From assembly GCA_014647935.1 (NCBI GenBank), contig BMQD01000005.1:310209-374208 (forward strand): a DNA stretch of 64,000 nucleotides. The letters run 5' to 3'. The DNA comes from Planomonospora parontospora (GTDB taxonomy: Bacteria > Actinomycetota > Actinomycetes > Streptosporangiales > Streptosporangiaceae). This document shows positions 39,736 to 48,493 of this stretch, piece after piece. The notes beneath the pieces are model-generated. The model did not search any database and was not told where the DNA came from. It was given only the letters and a program-made list of their open reading frames with translations. The number at the start of each line of letters is the position of its first letter. Positions within the stretch are counted from its first letter, which is position 1. Both the position numbers and the translations under genes were made by a program.

Positions 39736-40320
39736 GGAGGTGGTGGGAGCGGGGGTGCCGCAGGTGCCGGCGGTCCGGCGTTCCGCGACGATCCGGTCGA
39801 CGCCCTTGGCCCGGTATTCCTCCTGCTCCTCCGGCGGCGGGACGTGCCGCCACGAGCCGTCCTCCCGGACGAAGTCGTAGTCGTAGGGCGTCGGGTCCCC
39901 GGTACGGCTCGCCGACACCAGGGCGGTGTCGCCGGTGACGTAGACGTCGGCGACGGTGAACGCCGCACCGGCGACGAGCTGGGGGCAGAGCCGGAACAGC
40001 CGCACGTACTCCTCACGTGTGATCGACGCCTGGGCCCGGGTGCTCCACAGGTCCCAGAAGTCACCGGACCGCCCGTCCGCGTAGGCGTCGAACGCGGCCT
40101 GGGCGGCCTGCCGTACCGCCTCCTCCGTGCGGGCGTCGCCGGGAGCGTCCGAGGTGCTCGCGGAGGCCGGCGGGGAGTCCTGCGCCGCGGACGGGTCCAG
40201 CACCGTGAGCACGGCGATGACCGTCCCGATGATCAGGCCGGCGACCATGAGGACGATCACGGTCAGGCCGCGGCCCGTCTCGCCCCTGGGCGGCGGGCCG
40301 TACTGCGGCGGGTAGCCCAC
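39655..40320 (-). CDS. Single-pass membrane protein with NTF2-like extracytoplasmic domain
   Basis: 221 aa from a GTG at 40320, chosen for the GGAG just upstream and the typical start VGYPPQYGPPPRGE. One membrane helix (LTVIVLMVAGLIIGTVIAVLTV), a disordered linker, then a globular domain with AAFDAYADGRSGDFWDLWS and ITREEYVRLF, a pattern of SnoaL-like or DUF4878-type domains. The C-terminus ends in a Ser/Pro/Ala repeat. Divergent partner unknown. Confidence 0.7.
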   Translation of the reverse strand: MGYPPQYGPPPRGETGRGLTVIVLMVAGLIIGTVIAVLTVLDPSAAQDSPPASASTSDAPGDARTEEAVRQAAQAAFDAYADGRSGDFWDLWSTRAQASITREEYVRLFRLCPQLVAGAAFTVADVYVTGDTALVSASRTGDPTPYDYDFVREDGSWRHVPPPEEQEEYRAKGVDRIVAERRTAGTCGTPAPTTSSAPFAPSDPASSAPSDPASSFTPPTG

Positions 40321-40404
40321 TTCGGTCTCCGGGGCCGGTGGGAACGGATGCGGTGATCGTAACGCCGCTCGTCCCCGAGCGGCGATGGAGACCACCGGTC
40401 CATC

Positions 40405-40520
40405 CGAACCTCAGGGCCTCGGGGTCTCGGGGCCTCCGGATCTTGGGACCTCGGGATTTCACCGGATTTCAGGGCTTCAGGGTCTCGGGGCTTCACGGGA
40501 CCTCGGAACCCCGGGGTGCA
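40405..40520. repeat. Degenerate short repeats
   Basis: About eight imperfect copies of a 12-15 bp motif of the type GGGCCTCGGGGTCTC in a row, between two minus-strand genes. No gene here. Confidence 0.5.
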
Positions 40521-40524
40521 GGCG

Positions 40525-41427
40525 TCAGCGTCTCAGGGCGTCCCGGAAGGCGGTGGCGAGTTCGAGCAGGTGGTCGTCGTCGGCGGCGGTCAGCTGGAGG
40601 TCGACGAGGAGTTCGTGGGCCCCGGCCTCGACCGCGGCGGCCAGGTAGCCCGCGATCTGCGCGACGGTCCCGGTGTGCGGCAGTGCCTCCGCCGCCGCGG
40701 GGGCCTCGGTGACGTGCGGGTTGATCCGCAGGACCATGCGCAGCCGGTCGGGGTCGCGGCCCGCCCGCTCCGCGGCCCGCCGGACGCGCGACCACATGCC
40801 GGTCAGCACGGGGACGGGCAGTGCGGCGGTGAGCCAGCCGTCGGCCCGGCGGCCGACCCGGTCCAGCGCGGGGGGTGCGAATCCGGCCAGGTAGACGGGG
40901 AGGCGGACCGGTTTCGGGCCGATGACGCTCGGCGCGATCGACCAGAGGTCCGAGTCGTACGCCACGGGATCGGACGACCAGATCGCCTCCAGCGCGTCCA
41001 GGGCCGACTCCAGCCGGGCCCCGCGTCCCCGCCACGGCACGCCGACGGCGGCGTACTCGTCGCGGGACCAGCCCAGTCCGAATCCGGCGACCGCGCGCCC
41101 CCCGCTGAGCCGGTCGAGCGTGGCCAGGGAGCGGGCCAGCACCGCGGGCGGGTACCAGCAGGCGTTGAGGGTGCTGGACCCCAGCCGGACCCGGCCGGTC
41201 ACGGCCGCCGCGACCGACAGCACGGCGAACGGGTCCAGGAACGTCCGGTGCCGCGGCGGGACGGTGCCGCCGCCGGGATACGGGTCCTGCGGAGCCAGCG
41301 GTGTCAGCAGCCGGTCACCGACCCAGACGCTGTCGTATCCGAGCTCCTCCGCCGCCCGGGCGACCGCCGTCACGCTGCCGAGGGAGGCGAACGGGCCGTA
41401 CTGGGCCAGGGCCAGGCCGAGATCCAC
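40525..41427 (-). CDS. LLM-class F420-dependent oxidoreductase
   Basis: 300 aa from a GTG at 41427. Luciferase-like TIM barrel pattern: ARAAEELGYDSVWVGDRLL, VRLGSSTLNACWYPPAVLARSLATLDRLSGGRAVAGFGLGW (family signature), and the C-terminal TVAQIAGYLAAAVEAGA. Enzymes of this group use coenzyme F420 in actinomycetes to reduce small molecules. The next gene downstream in the transcript direction is separated by a repeat array. Confidence 0.88.
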   Translation of the reverse strand: MDLGLALAQYGPFASLGSVTAVARAAEELGYDSVWVGDRLLTPLAPQDPYPGGGTVPPRHRTFLDPFAVLSVAAAVTGRVRLGSSTLNACWYPPAVLARSLATLDRLSGGRAVAGFGLGWSRDEYAAVGVPWRGRGARLESALDALEAIWSSDPVAYDSDLWSIAPSVIGPKPVRLPVYLAGFAPPALDRVGRRADGWLTAALPVPVLTGMWSRVRRAAERAGRDPDRLRMVLRINPHVTEAPAAAEALPHTGTVAQIAGYLAAAVEAGAHELLVDLQLTAADDDHLLELATAFRDALRR

Positions 41428-41442
41428 GGGTCCCTCCCGTTC

Positions 41443-42294
41443 CTAGTCCTCGTACGGCTCGGCGGGGGCGTCGATCTTCACCAGACCCGTGGCGGACAAC
41501 TCCGGATGGACTACCCCGTTTGGCATCTTCTCGAACTTCGGGGGGATCCAGGTGCCGGTCACCTCGACCCAGGTGTCGGCGGCCGGTGCGGGGACCCCCT
41601 TGACCGCGACCTTCAGCGGGAAGGCGTCCGCGGCGCAGCAGGCCAGCTGCATGCGGGTGAGGTACCACTGGCCCTGCTTCCTGGACGGTACGGCGAAGCC
41701 GGTCAGCCGGACCTGGCGGCCGGTCAGGGACCTCTTCTCGTCGTCCCAGGCGCGGCCGATGAACTCGCCGATCTTCATGTCCACCGGGCCGTCGCCGGTC
41801 AGCGGGGTGAAGGCGCTGAGAGCCTGCGACCGGGGCCGGGGCGTGTCGTCGGAGCGGGCGGCGGCGAACGAGCCCAGGGCGGGCGGTGCGATCAGGAAGA
41901 TGACGAACACCGGCAGGCACATCAGCCAGGCGACCCGCGGCCCTTCGTGCCCGTGCCCGTGCTCATGGCCGTGCCCGTGCTCATGCCCGTGCCCCTGGCG
42001 GTGTGCGTGGCCGGCGCCGTCCCCGGCTCCGGCGCCGGGGACGTGCATGGACCCGTCCCCGGCTCCGTCCTCGTTCCGGTGGTCGTGCACGGGCCCGTCC
42101 CGTTGCCCCTCCTTCATCCGCCACGCCTGGACCAGGCCGGTGGCGCCGAGGATCAGCAGCACCGCCCCCGCACCGATCAGGAACGGCCGGAAACCGGGCT
42201 TCACGTAGTTCAGGTAGGTCGTGGAGAAAGCCGAGATCCGCAGCACGGCGCCCCCCAGGAGAGCCAGGACCAGGCTCTGGGACAGGCGGTTCAC
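41443..42294 (-). CDS. TIGR03943-family membrane protein (metal-permease subunit)
   Basis: 283 aa from a GTG at 42294. Two N-terminal helices, then a His-rich loop (HGHEHGHGHEHGHGHE) suited to bind zinc or another divalent metal, a further helix (LMCLPVFVIFLIAPPALG), and a periplasmic domain ending with a DMKIGEFIGRAWDDEKRSL and QLACCAADAFPL motif. TIGR03943 proteins pair with a COG0701 permease, as here (42449-43480). Often Zur-regulated in related bacteria; no Zur box is obvious. Confidence 0.85.
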   Translation of the reverse strand: MNRLSQSLVLALLGGAVLRISAFSTTYLNYVKPGFRPFLIGAGAVLLILGATGLVQAWRMKEGQRDGPVHDHRNEDGAGDGSMHVPGAGAGDGAGHAHRQGHGHEHGHGHEHGHGHEGPRVAWLMCLPVFVIFLIAPPALGSFAAARSDDTPRPRSQALSAFTPLTGDGPVDMKIGEFIGRAWDDEKRSLTGRQVRLTGFAVPSRKQGQWYLTRMQLACCAADAFPLKVAVKGVPAPAADTWVEVTGTWIPPKFEKMPNGVVHPELSATGLVKIDAPAEPYED

Positions 42295-42336
42295 CGGACC
42301 TCCCGGGCGCGGACCCCACCCTCCGGGCCGCACGGG

Positions 42337-42426
42337 GACCGAAAACCGTACAGGGATCGAAAGCCGTACGGGGACCGCGAGCCGGACAGGGACCGCGAGC
42401 CGGACAGGGATCGAAAGCCGTACGGG
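42337..42426. repeat. 18-bp minisatellite, five units
   Basis: Five units of 18 bp in two variants (GATCGAAAGCCGTACGGG and GACCGCGAGCCGGACAGG) in the order A'-A-B-B-A, filling most of the 154 bp between the permease and TIGR03943 genes. The order suggests unequal crossing-over. Confidence 0.85.
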
Positions 42427-42448
42427 GACGCCGGGAAGGGGGAGGACG

Positions 42449-43480
42449 TCAAAGCAGCAACCATCCGCACAGGGCGCTCACCAGCACGGCGAGCGCGAAG
42501 GTCAACGGGACGAACCTGACCGCGAACGCGCGGCCGAACGTGCCGGCCTGCAACGCGATCAGCTTGAGGTCGACCATCGGCCCGACCACCAGGAAGGCGA
42601 GCTTCGCGGTGGGTGAGAACGCGGTCATCGAGGCGGCCACGAACGCGTCGGCCTCCGAGCAGATCGACAGCAGCACGGCGAGCAGGGCCATGACCAGCAC
42701 CGCCAGCCAGGGGATCGCGGCCACGGCGGTCAGCCACTCGCGGGGGACGAGCACGTTGAGCGTGGCGGCGGCCAGGCCGCCGACGATGAGGAACCCGCCG
42801 GCGTGCAGCAGGTCGTGCCGCATGGCCTCGCCGAACGCGACGAGCTTCGAGCCCCCGTCGTGCGGGCGGGACGGGATCCGCAACCACTCGCTCCGGCCGA
42901 ACCGTAGCCAGAGCCAGCCGACGAGCACCGCCACGGTCAGCGAGGCGCCGAACCTGGCGGCGACCATCAGCGGCTGGCCGGGGAAGGCGACGGCGGTCGC
43001 GACCAGCACGATCGGGTTGATCGCGGGTGAGGCGAGCAGGAAGGCGAGCGCGGCGGCCGGGGTGACCCCCCGGGCCATCAGCCCCGAGGCGACCGGGACC
43101 GACGCGCACTCGCAGCCCGGGAGCACCGCGCCCGCCATCCCGGCGACGGGCACGGCCACCGAGGGGCGTCCGGGCAGCGCCCTGGTCCAGAACGAGGCCG
43201 GGACGAAAGCGGTGATCGCGGCGGACAGGGCGACCCCGAAGACCAGGAACGGCAGGGCCTGCACGCAGATGGCCACGAAGATCGTCGCCCAGGTCCGCAG
43301 AGCCGCCGAGGTCAGGTGGGGGGCGAGTGCGAACCGTCCCACGACCAGCAGGACGATGACGAGCATGAAGCCCCAGGGGAGGGCGCGCCCCGGAGAGAGG
43401 TCGCGGCCCCAGGAGTCCGGCGGGACCGGTCCGTCCTCATCCGTCCACGCCCGCGGCGGATCGGTGTGGAGATGAGACAT
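42449..43480 (-). CDS. Permease (COG0701/DUF318 family)
   Basis: 343 aa from the ATG at 43480. Eight to nine helices with the two family motifs: LPGCECASVPVASGLMARGV and the region SICSEADAFVAASM, both with Cys residues that could contact metal. Partners a TIGR03943 protein just downstream, as in known pairs linked to zinc or other metal homeostasis. Direction of transport is not established by sequence. Confidence 0.85.
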   Translation of the reverse strand: MSHLHTDPPRAWTDEDGPVPPDSWGRDLSPGRALPWGFMLVIVLLVVGRFALAPHLTSAALRTWATIFVAICVQALPFLVFGVALSAAITAFVPASFWTRALPGRPSVAVPVAGMAGAVLPGCECASVPVASGLMARGVTPAAALAFLLASPAINPIVLVATAVAFPGQPLMVAARFGASLTVAVLVGWLWLRFGRSEWLRIPSRPHDGGSKLVAFGEAMRHDLLHAGGFLIVGGLAAATLNVLVPREWLTAVAAIPWLAVLVMALLAVLLSICSEADAFVAASMTAFSPTAKLAFLVVGPMVDLKLIALQAGTFGRAFAVRFVPLTFALAVLVSALCGWLLL

Positions 43481-43541
43481 GGTCCCCATCGTGCCAGACG
43501 TTCCCTGCGCGCCGGGCGCCCCGATGTTCCACGTGGAACAT

Positions 43542-43784
43542 TCACCTGGACACGGCGGCGGCGGGGGTGGTGGGGGCCGTGGGTACGGCCGCGGCGGACC
43601 GGCGGGCGAGGGGGGCGAAGGAGACGAGCAGGAACAGCGCGCCCAGCGGGATCAGGTCCTTCTCGAAGAACGGGAGCAGCAGGTCGGCCATGACCAGGAC
43701 GGGCGTCCAGGCCCTGACCCGGCCGGCGACGGCGAGCTGCGGGACGAGGGCGAACTGGGCGGCGAAGAAGGAGATCCCCTGCAC
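43542..43784 (-). CDS. Small membrane protein, 80 aa
   Basis: GTG at 43784 is the likely start. Two hydrophobic segments (ISFFAAQFALVPQLAVAG and LIPLGALFLLVSFAPLA) and an Ala/Pro/Thr-rich tail. It starts back to back with the histidine-kinase pseudogene. Unknown function; it may itself be a truncated gene. Confidence 0.5.
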   Translation of the reverse strand: MQGISFFAAQFALVPQLAVAGRVRAWTPVLVMADLLLPFFEKDLIPLGALFLLVSFAPLARRSAAAVPTAPTTPAAAVSR

Positions 43785-43826
43785 GGGGAGTCGGCGGCCC
43801 CGGGCCGTCCTGGATACTCCGGTGCC

Positions 43827-44786
43827 ATGTCCCTCTCCCCTCTGGTCGACGGCTTGACCGGCTCCCTGGCCGGGCGGGTGCGAGCGCTTCCTCCCGTCGT
43901 GCCAGACGTGGCGCTGACCGTCCTGGTGCTCGCCGCCCAGTCGGTGCCGTTCCTGTACGAGACGCGCCGCCTCGCTGAGGGGCCGTGGACGGTGGCCCAC
44001 TACCTCCCCGTCCTCGCCTCCGCGCTGCCGCTGCTCGCGCGCCGCCGGTACCCGTTCGCGGTGCTGGTCCTCACCCTCGCCGCCTCGGGCCTGTACTCCC
44101 TCAACGACCCGGACAACCCGGCCCAGCCATCTGGTACGGCTGGCCGGTCGCCACCTACACCGTGGCCGAACGCTGTCCCCGCAGGCGGCGCTTCGCCGGG
44201 GCCGCGATCGTCCTCTGCGGCTCCCTGCTCTCGGTGGGCTCCGTGCCCACGTTCGTGCGGGGGATGGTGACCTGGGCCGCCGCCTACGCGCTCGGCAGGG
44301 CCGTGGCGATGCACCGCGCCTACACCGCCGGGCTGGAGGAGCGGGCCGTACGGCTGGAGCGCGAGCGCGAGATCGAGGCGGAGCGCGCGGCGGAACGCGA
44401 GCGCGCCAGGATCGCCCGGGACATGCACGACGTCCTCGCCCACGCGGTGAGCGTCATGGTCGTCCAGGCCGAGGCCGGGCCGCTCGCCGTACGGTCGAAC
44501 CCGGAACGGGCGGAGGCCGCCTTCCACCGACGACGGCAGGGGGAGCGGTGGACGGAGTGGCGGTGGACGGGGCGGCGATGGACGGGGTGGCGGCGAGCGG
44601 ACCGGCGGACGGGATGGCGGCGAGCGGACCGGCATCCGCGAGCGGGGCGGTGAAGGGCTGATCGGCATCCGCGAGCGGGCCGCGGCCTGCGGGGGCACCG
44701 CCGCGTTCGGCCCCGCCCCGGACGGGACCGGGTTCCGGGTGTCCGTACGGCTCCCCTTCCGCGGGACCGCGGAGGTGACCCGGTGA
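43827..44786 (+). pseudogene. Histidine kinase, disrupted by frameshifts and an internal deletion
   Basis: The ATG at 43827 starts a sensor with several helices (LTVLVLAAQSVPFLYE ...). The frame is lost near 44125, where IWYGWPVATYTVAE continues in another frame. The dimerisation box ARIARDMHDVLAHAVSVMVVQ with the phosphorylated His is intact, but after AEAAF (44520) a repetitive GGCGGCGAGCGGACCGG block replaces the first part of the ATPase domain. The end, GLIGIRERAAACGGTAAFG...RLPFRG, is a normal G2/C-terminus in a third frame and overlaps the response-regulator start. Not functional. Confidence 0.8.
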
Positions 44787-45463
44787 CGATCAGCGTGGTG
44801 ATCGCCGACGATCAGGAACCGGTGCGCAGCGGCTTCGCGATGATCCTGGACGCGCAGCCGGACATCACGGTCGCCGGGGAGGCCGGTGACGGGATCGAGG
44901 CGATCGCGGCCGTCCGCAGGCACCGGCCGGACGTGCTGCTCCTCGACATCCGGATGCCCCGCATGGACGGCATCGAGGCCGCCCGCACGGTGTGCGCGGA
45001 GACCGCCACCCGGGTCCTCATGCTCACCACCTCCGACCAGGACGACTACGTCTACGACGCGTTGCACGCCGGGGCGAGCGGCTTCCTGCTCAAGGACGTG
45101 CGCCGGGACGACCTGGTCCACGCGGTCCGCGTCGTGGCGGCCGGGGACTCGCTGCTGGCCCCGTCCGTGACCAGGCGGCTGATCGACGACATGGTGAGCA
45201 GGCGTCCGCGCCCGGCCCCGGTCCCGTCCGGCAGCCCGTCCGGGCCGTCCGGGCTGGACGGGCTGACCCAGCGCGAACGCGAGACGCTGGTCCTGCTGGG
45301 CAGGGGGCTGTCCAACGCGGAGATCGCCGCCGAGCTGGTGGTCAGCGAGCACACGGTCAAGACGCACGTGAGCAACGTCCTGATGAAGCTGGGCCTGCGC
45401 GACCGGGTGCAGGCGGTCATCGCCACCTACGAGTCGGGACTCCTCCAGCCGGGCACCCGCTGA
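44783..45463 (+). CDS. NarL/LuxR-type response regulator
   Basis: 226 aa from a GTG at 44783 that overlaps the kinase stop (GTGA). Receiver domain with DD near the start (VIADDQEPVRSGF), the phosphoacceptor Asp in VLLLDIRMPRMDGIEA, and Lys in GFLLKDV. The LuxR HTH is LTQRERETLVLLGRGLSNAEIAAELVVSEHTVKTHVSNVLMKLG. Its kinase gene is wrecked, so it is an orphan, perhaps phosphorylated by another kinase. Confidence 0.92.
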   Translation: MTISVVIADDQEPVRSGFAMILDAQPDITVAGEAGDGIEAIAAVRRHRPDVLLLDIRMPRMDGIEAARTVCAETATRVLMLTTSDQDDYVYDALHAGASGFLLKDVRRDDLVHAVRVVAAGDSLLAPSVTRRLIDDMVSRRPRPAPVPSGSPSGPSGLDGLTQRERETLVLLGRGLSNAEIAAELVVSEHTVKTHVSNVLMKLGLRDRVQAVIATYESGLLQPGTR

Positions 45464-45480
45464 CCCGGCGGCCCACTCAC

Positions 45481-45596
45481 CCCGGAAACCGCTCGCCCCG
45501 GAAACCGCTCACACCGGGAGGACGACCACACCGGAAACCGTTCACGCCGGGAGAACGACCACGCCAGGAGGACGACCACACCAAGAGAACGCTCAC
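45481..45596. repeat. 17-bp degenerate minisatellite, about seven units
   Basis: Units of 16-17 bp of two types (CCGGAAACCGCTCAC and CGGGAGGACGACCACAC) alternate across the 129-bp gap between the convergent response regulator and the NUDIX gene. Confidence 0.75.
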
Positions 45597-46465
45597 AATT
45601 GCGACAGCAGCCACCTCGGCCCGGTGACGTCGGCGCCGAGTTCGGTGACGCGGTCGCGCAGGGCGCGGTCGGCGGTGACGACGAGGACGCGCTCCCAGCC
45701 GGAGGTCTCCCGTACGGCCCGCACGATCGTGTCGTCCCCGCTGCCCGGCGCGGCCAGGACGGTGAGGCCGGGCGGCGCGGTCACCTCCCGGGCGGCGCCC
45801 TCGACGACCGTGACGATCCGGGGGAACCAGCGGGCCAGGGGCGGCACGTGCCCGGGTACGGCGTGCAGGCCGCCCTCGGCTAGGGCCGCGACCTCGGAGA
45901 GCAGTTTGGCGGTCGCCCCGGCGCGGTCCCTCCACCAGCCGTGCTCGGCACGGGCGCCGACGATGTTGGCGGCGTCGAGGACGAGCACGAGGGGGCCGAG
46001 GGCGGGCCTGAGCGCGGGCCAGGTCTCCGCGAAGCCGGGGTGGAGCCTCCTGGCGGCGATCTCCTCGGCGGGCAGCCAGCGCAGGTCGGCGCTCTCGCTG
46101 CTGGCCGGGACCGCGGGCAGCAGGCCGTCGGCCTCGGCGATCACCGTCTCGAAGGACCAGCCCCCGTGGTCGTCCAGGTAGACGCCCTGCACGCGGAGGC
46201 CGTCGCCGTGCAGGGCGGCCTCCTCGCGGGCCTCGCGCAGGGCGCCGGTGATCGCGTCCTCGTGGCTGTCGCGGGCGCCGCCGGGCAGGCCCCAGGTGCC
46301 GCCGTGGTGGCTCCACAGGGAGCGCTTCTGCATGAGGACGTGAGGGGTGCCCGCGGAGTCGTGGTGGACGGCGAGCAGTCCGGACGCGCCGTACACGCCC
46401 CAGTGCCGGTGACCTCGGTCGCACCGGGCCCAGCCGTCACCGTCCCCCACCGTCATAGCGTCCAT
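45593..46465 (-). CDS. NUDIX hydrolase fused to a NYN/PIN-like domain
   Basis: 290 aa from the ATG at 46465 with GAGG 5 bp upstream. The NUDIX box is complete: GGARDSHEDAITGALREA followed by REEAAL. The second half has LVLVLDAANIVGARAEHGWW, an acidic-start PIN/NYN-like strand with conserved Asp and Asn, and GSGDDTIVRAVRE plus ERVLVVTADRALRDRV, the YacP-like ribonuclease layout. The fusion suggests coupled hydrolysis of a nucleoside diphosphate derivative and RNA, but substrates are unknown. Confidence 0.82.
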   Translation of the reverse strand: MDAMTVGDGDGWARCDRGHRHWGVYGASGLLAVHHDSAGTPHVLMQKRSLWSHHGGTWGLPGGARDSHEDAITGALREAREEAALHGDGLRVQGVYLDDHGGWSFETVIAEADGLLPAVPASSESADLRWLPAEEIAARRLHPGFAETWPALRPALGPLVLVLDAANIVGARAEHGWWRDRAGATAKLLSEVAALAEGGLHAVPGHVPPLARWFPRIVTVVEGAAREVTAPPGLTVLAAPGSGDDTIVRAVRETSGWERVLVVTADRALRDRVTELGADVTGPRWLLSQL

Positions 46466-46755
46466 GATGCCTCAGCTCGGATCTTTTACCAGGGGTCGGA
46501 GCGGTCACCGTGTGCGACCGTCCGGCCTGGGGGACACCGGCGGCCCCCTGGCGGAGGTACTGCCCGGCGGGGTCCGGCCCGGAACGCGTGCCCCGCGGGT
46601 GACGGCGGGGCGCGGGATCCGGCCGCGTCCGGAGTCCGTGCGGGCACGTCGTCACCGGTCCCGGCGGCGGGACGTGCGGCCCCGACCGTGCCGAGGGTCC
46701 GTGTCCGCCGATATCCCGATTGCGCCGGTGAGGGTGCTTCTACCAGTATGTTCCG

Positions 46756-47304
46756 ATGGAACAGGCATCCCCTCCCGAAGAGATCGCCGCCGGGTCCGTC
46801 GTCCTCCACCGGGTGCGGGAGACCGACGCCGAGAGCGTCGCGGCCGCGATCGAGGAGTCCGTCGCGCACCTGCAGCCGTGGATGCCCTGGGCCCACGACG
46901 GGCACTCCGTCGAGGACGCCCTCGGCTGGATCCGGCGCGCGGAGGAGGGCTGGGCCGGCGGCACCGAGTTCGCCTACGTCCTCCGGCCCGCCGACGGCGG
47001 CCCGGTCGTCGGATCCATCAGCCTGATGGCCCGCGTCGGCCCCGGCGCCCTGGAGATCGGCTACTGGCTGCACGGCGGCCACACCGGCCGGGGGCACATG
47101 ACGGCCGCGGCCGGGGCGCTCACCGCCGAGGGGCTCGCCCTGCCGGGGATCGAGCGGATCGTGATCAAACACGACGCGGCGAACCACGTGAGCGGCGCCG
47201 TGCCCCGGCGCCTGGGCTACCGTGAGGTCGGCCGGGTGCCCCGGGAGCCGGTGGCGCCCGCGGAGAGCGGCGTCGACGTGGTCTGGGAGATCCGCCGGAG
47301 CTGA
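46756..47304 (+). CDS. GNAT N-acetyltransferase (RimJ/RimL type)
   Basis: 182 aa from the ATG at 46756. Acetyl-CoA-binding motif region ALEIGYWLHGGHTGRGHMTAAAGAL (the R/Q-x-x-G-x-A equivalent is GRGHMT) and the pattern IERIVIKHDAANHVSGAVPRRLGY typical of RimJ-like enzymes that acetylate protein N-termini or antibiotics. The 290 bp upstream (46466-46755) hold no gene. Confidence 0.88.
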   Translation: MEQASPPEEIAAGSVVLHRVRETDAESVAAAIEESVAHLQPWMPWAHDGHSVEDALGWIRRAEEGWAGGTEFAYVLRPADGGPVVGSISLMARVGPGALEIGYWLHGGHTGRGHMTAAAGALTAEGLALPGIERIVIKHDAANHVSGAVPRRLGYREVGRVPREPVAPAESGVDVVWEIRRS

Positions 47305-47372
47305 CCTCGGCGCCGATGCGTCCGACTCCTGCCCGTCCACGGCTCCCCGCTGCGCTGTCGAAGTGGCGAGGT

Positions 47373-48203
47373 TCAGGAAACGGGGCGCTTTTCCCCGGGA
47401 TTCTTCCAGTCGGCTCGCCCCGCGGTCTCGTCAGCGGAAGGAACGGGGATGTCGGTCTCGGCGCCCCATCCGGTGAGGCGGGCGTCAACGACCCGGGAAA
47501 CCCAGAGGTCTCTGCCCTTGATGAGCCGCGCGGTTCGAGAGGTCTGGACTCTGCGTACCAGTTGGTCCTTGCCGATCCAGAGCCGCCACGAGACCTCGGT
47601 CTTCGCGTCTCTGCCGGTGGGCGGTTTCCTGCCGTAGTCGTCACGGAAGGCGGGAGACGTCCTGTAGAGCTCGGCGTAGGTGATCGTCCCCTGGTGGATC
47701 GTGGTCCGGGTGCCGTCGTAGACGCCTCCCGGGCGCGTGGCCTCGGTCGTTGCCAGTACAGCGTGCAACGCGGCCGGATCACCGAGATCGATCCCGTCGG
47801 ACTCCAGGAAGGGACGGGTCGCCTCGTCCTCGTCGGACAGGACCCAGGTCTTCCCCCCGGAGGCGGGGCAGATCCAGCCCCGACAGTACAGCCGGCCCTT
47901 GAACGTGAGGAACCGTACGGAGAACGGGGAGGCGTCGGATCCGGTGCCGTGCGTGAAGTCGGTGGCGATCACCCCGCCGTCGCCGAACTCGGCGCGGGTC
48001 TTGTCCCGAATCCTGTGCTTCTTCCCGTCCGTCCATGTGGTGGTGATCTCTGACATGGTCACGCCCCGGTCTTCGACGAGCTGGCGCCTGAGCGCGTCGG
48101 CCGGGTTGACCGGGGCCGCCTGGGCATCCGCGGCGATACCGAATCCGGTGACCGCGACGGACACGGTCATCGCACCGACCATCGTGGTGATCCATCGCCT
48201 CAT
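47373..48203 (-). CDS. Secreted protein of unknown function, 276 aa
   Basis: ATG at 48203. The signal peptide (RRWITTMVGAMTVSVAVTGFGIAADAQA) lacks a lipobox Cys. The mature part shows alternating strands (SEITTTWTDGK, FSVRFLTFKGRLYCRGWICPASGGKTW, TEVSWRLWIGKDQLVRRVQT), like the LppX/LolA-type half-barrel of actinobacterial cell-envelope carriers, with one likely disulfide (CRGWIC). Role in lipid or ligand binding is inferred from the fold pattern only. Confidence 0.7.
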   Translation of the reverse strand: MRRWITTMVGAMTVSVAVTGFGIAADAQAAPVNPADALRRQLVEDRGVTMSEITTTWTDGKKHRIRDKTRAEFGDGGVIATDFTHGTGSDASPFSVRFLTFKGRLYCRGWICPASGGKTWVLSDEDEATRPFLESDGIDLGDPAALHAVLATTEATRPGGVYDGTRTTIHQGTITYAELYRTSPAFRDDYGRKPPTGRDAKTEVSWRLWIGKDQLVRRVQTSRTARLIKGRDLWVSRVVDARLTGWGAETDIPVPSADETAGRADWKNPGEKRPVS

Positions 48204-48493
48204 CCGGGTCGTCCTCTCGATCCTCCGTGCCGGGAAGGCATCGCTGATCCTCTCGTCCCGAGATCTCTTTTCAATCACCGGATCATGGGAGCCGAGCCGA
48301 CCGGTTCGCCGGACGGCCTCGTCCAGTGCCTGGGCGTCTGCGTCGTTCGCGACATGGAGGGCATGGAGACGGGCGTGAGCGTGGGACCGCTCGTCGCCAG
48401 GCTCGCCCACGTCGACGTGGGTTCGATAAACCGGTTGAAGACCTCGGAGCCGCGCGCCGGAACCTCCGCGTGCTCCCGGCGCCGACCCGGATC
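48204..48493. other. Gene-free stretch of 290 bp
   Basis: No reading frame with credible codon bias and start. The left half is the leader of the secreted-protein gene; nothing else stands out. Confidence 0.3.

Noticed and set aside
42337-42426. CRISPR array
   Set aside because: Units are contiguous without spacers, GC-rich and of two alternating types; no cas genes are present anywhere in the window. The same holds for the other minisatellites.
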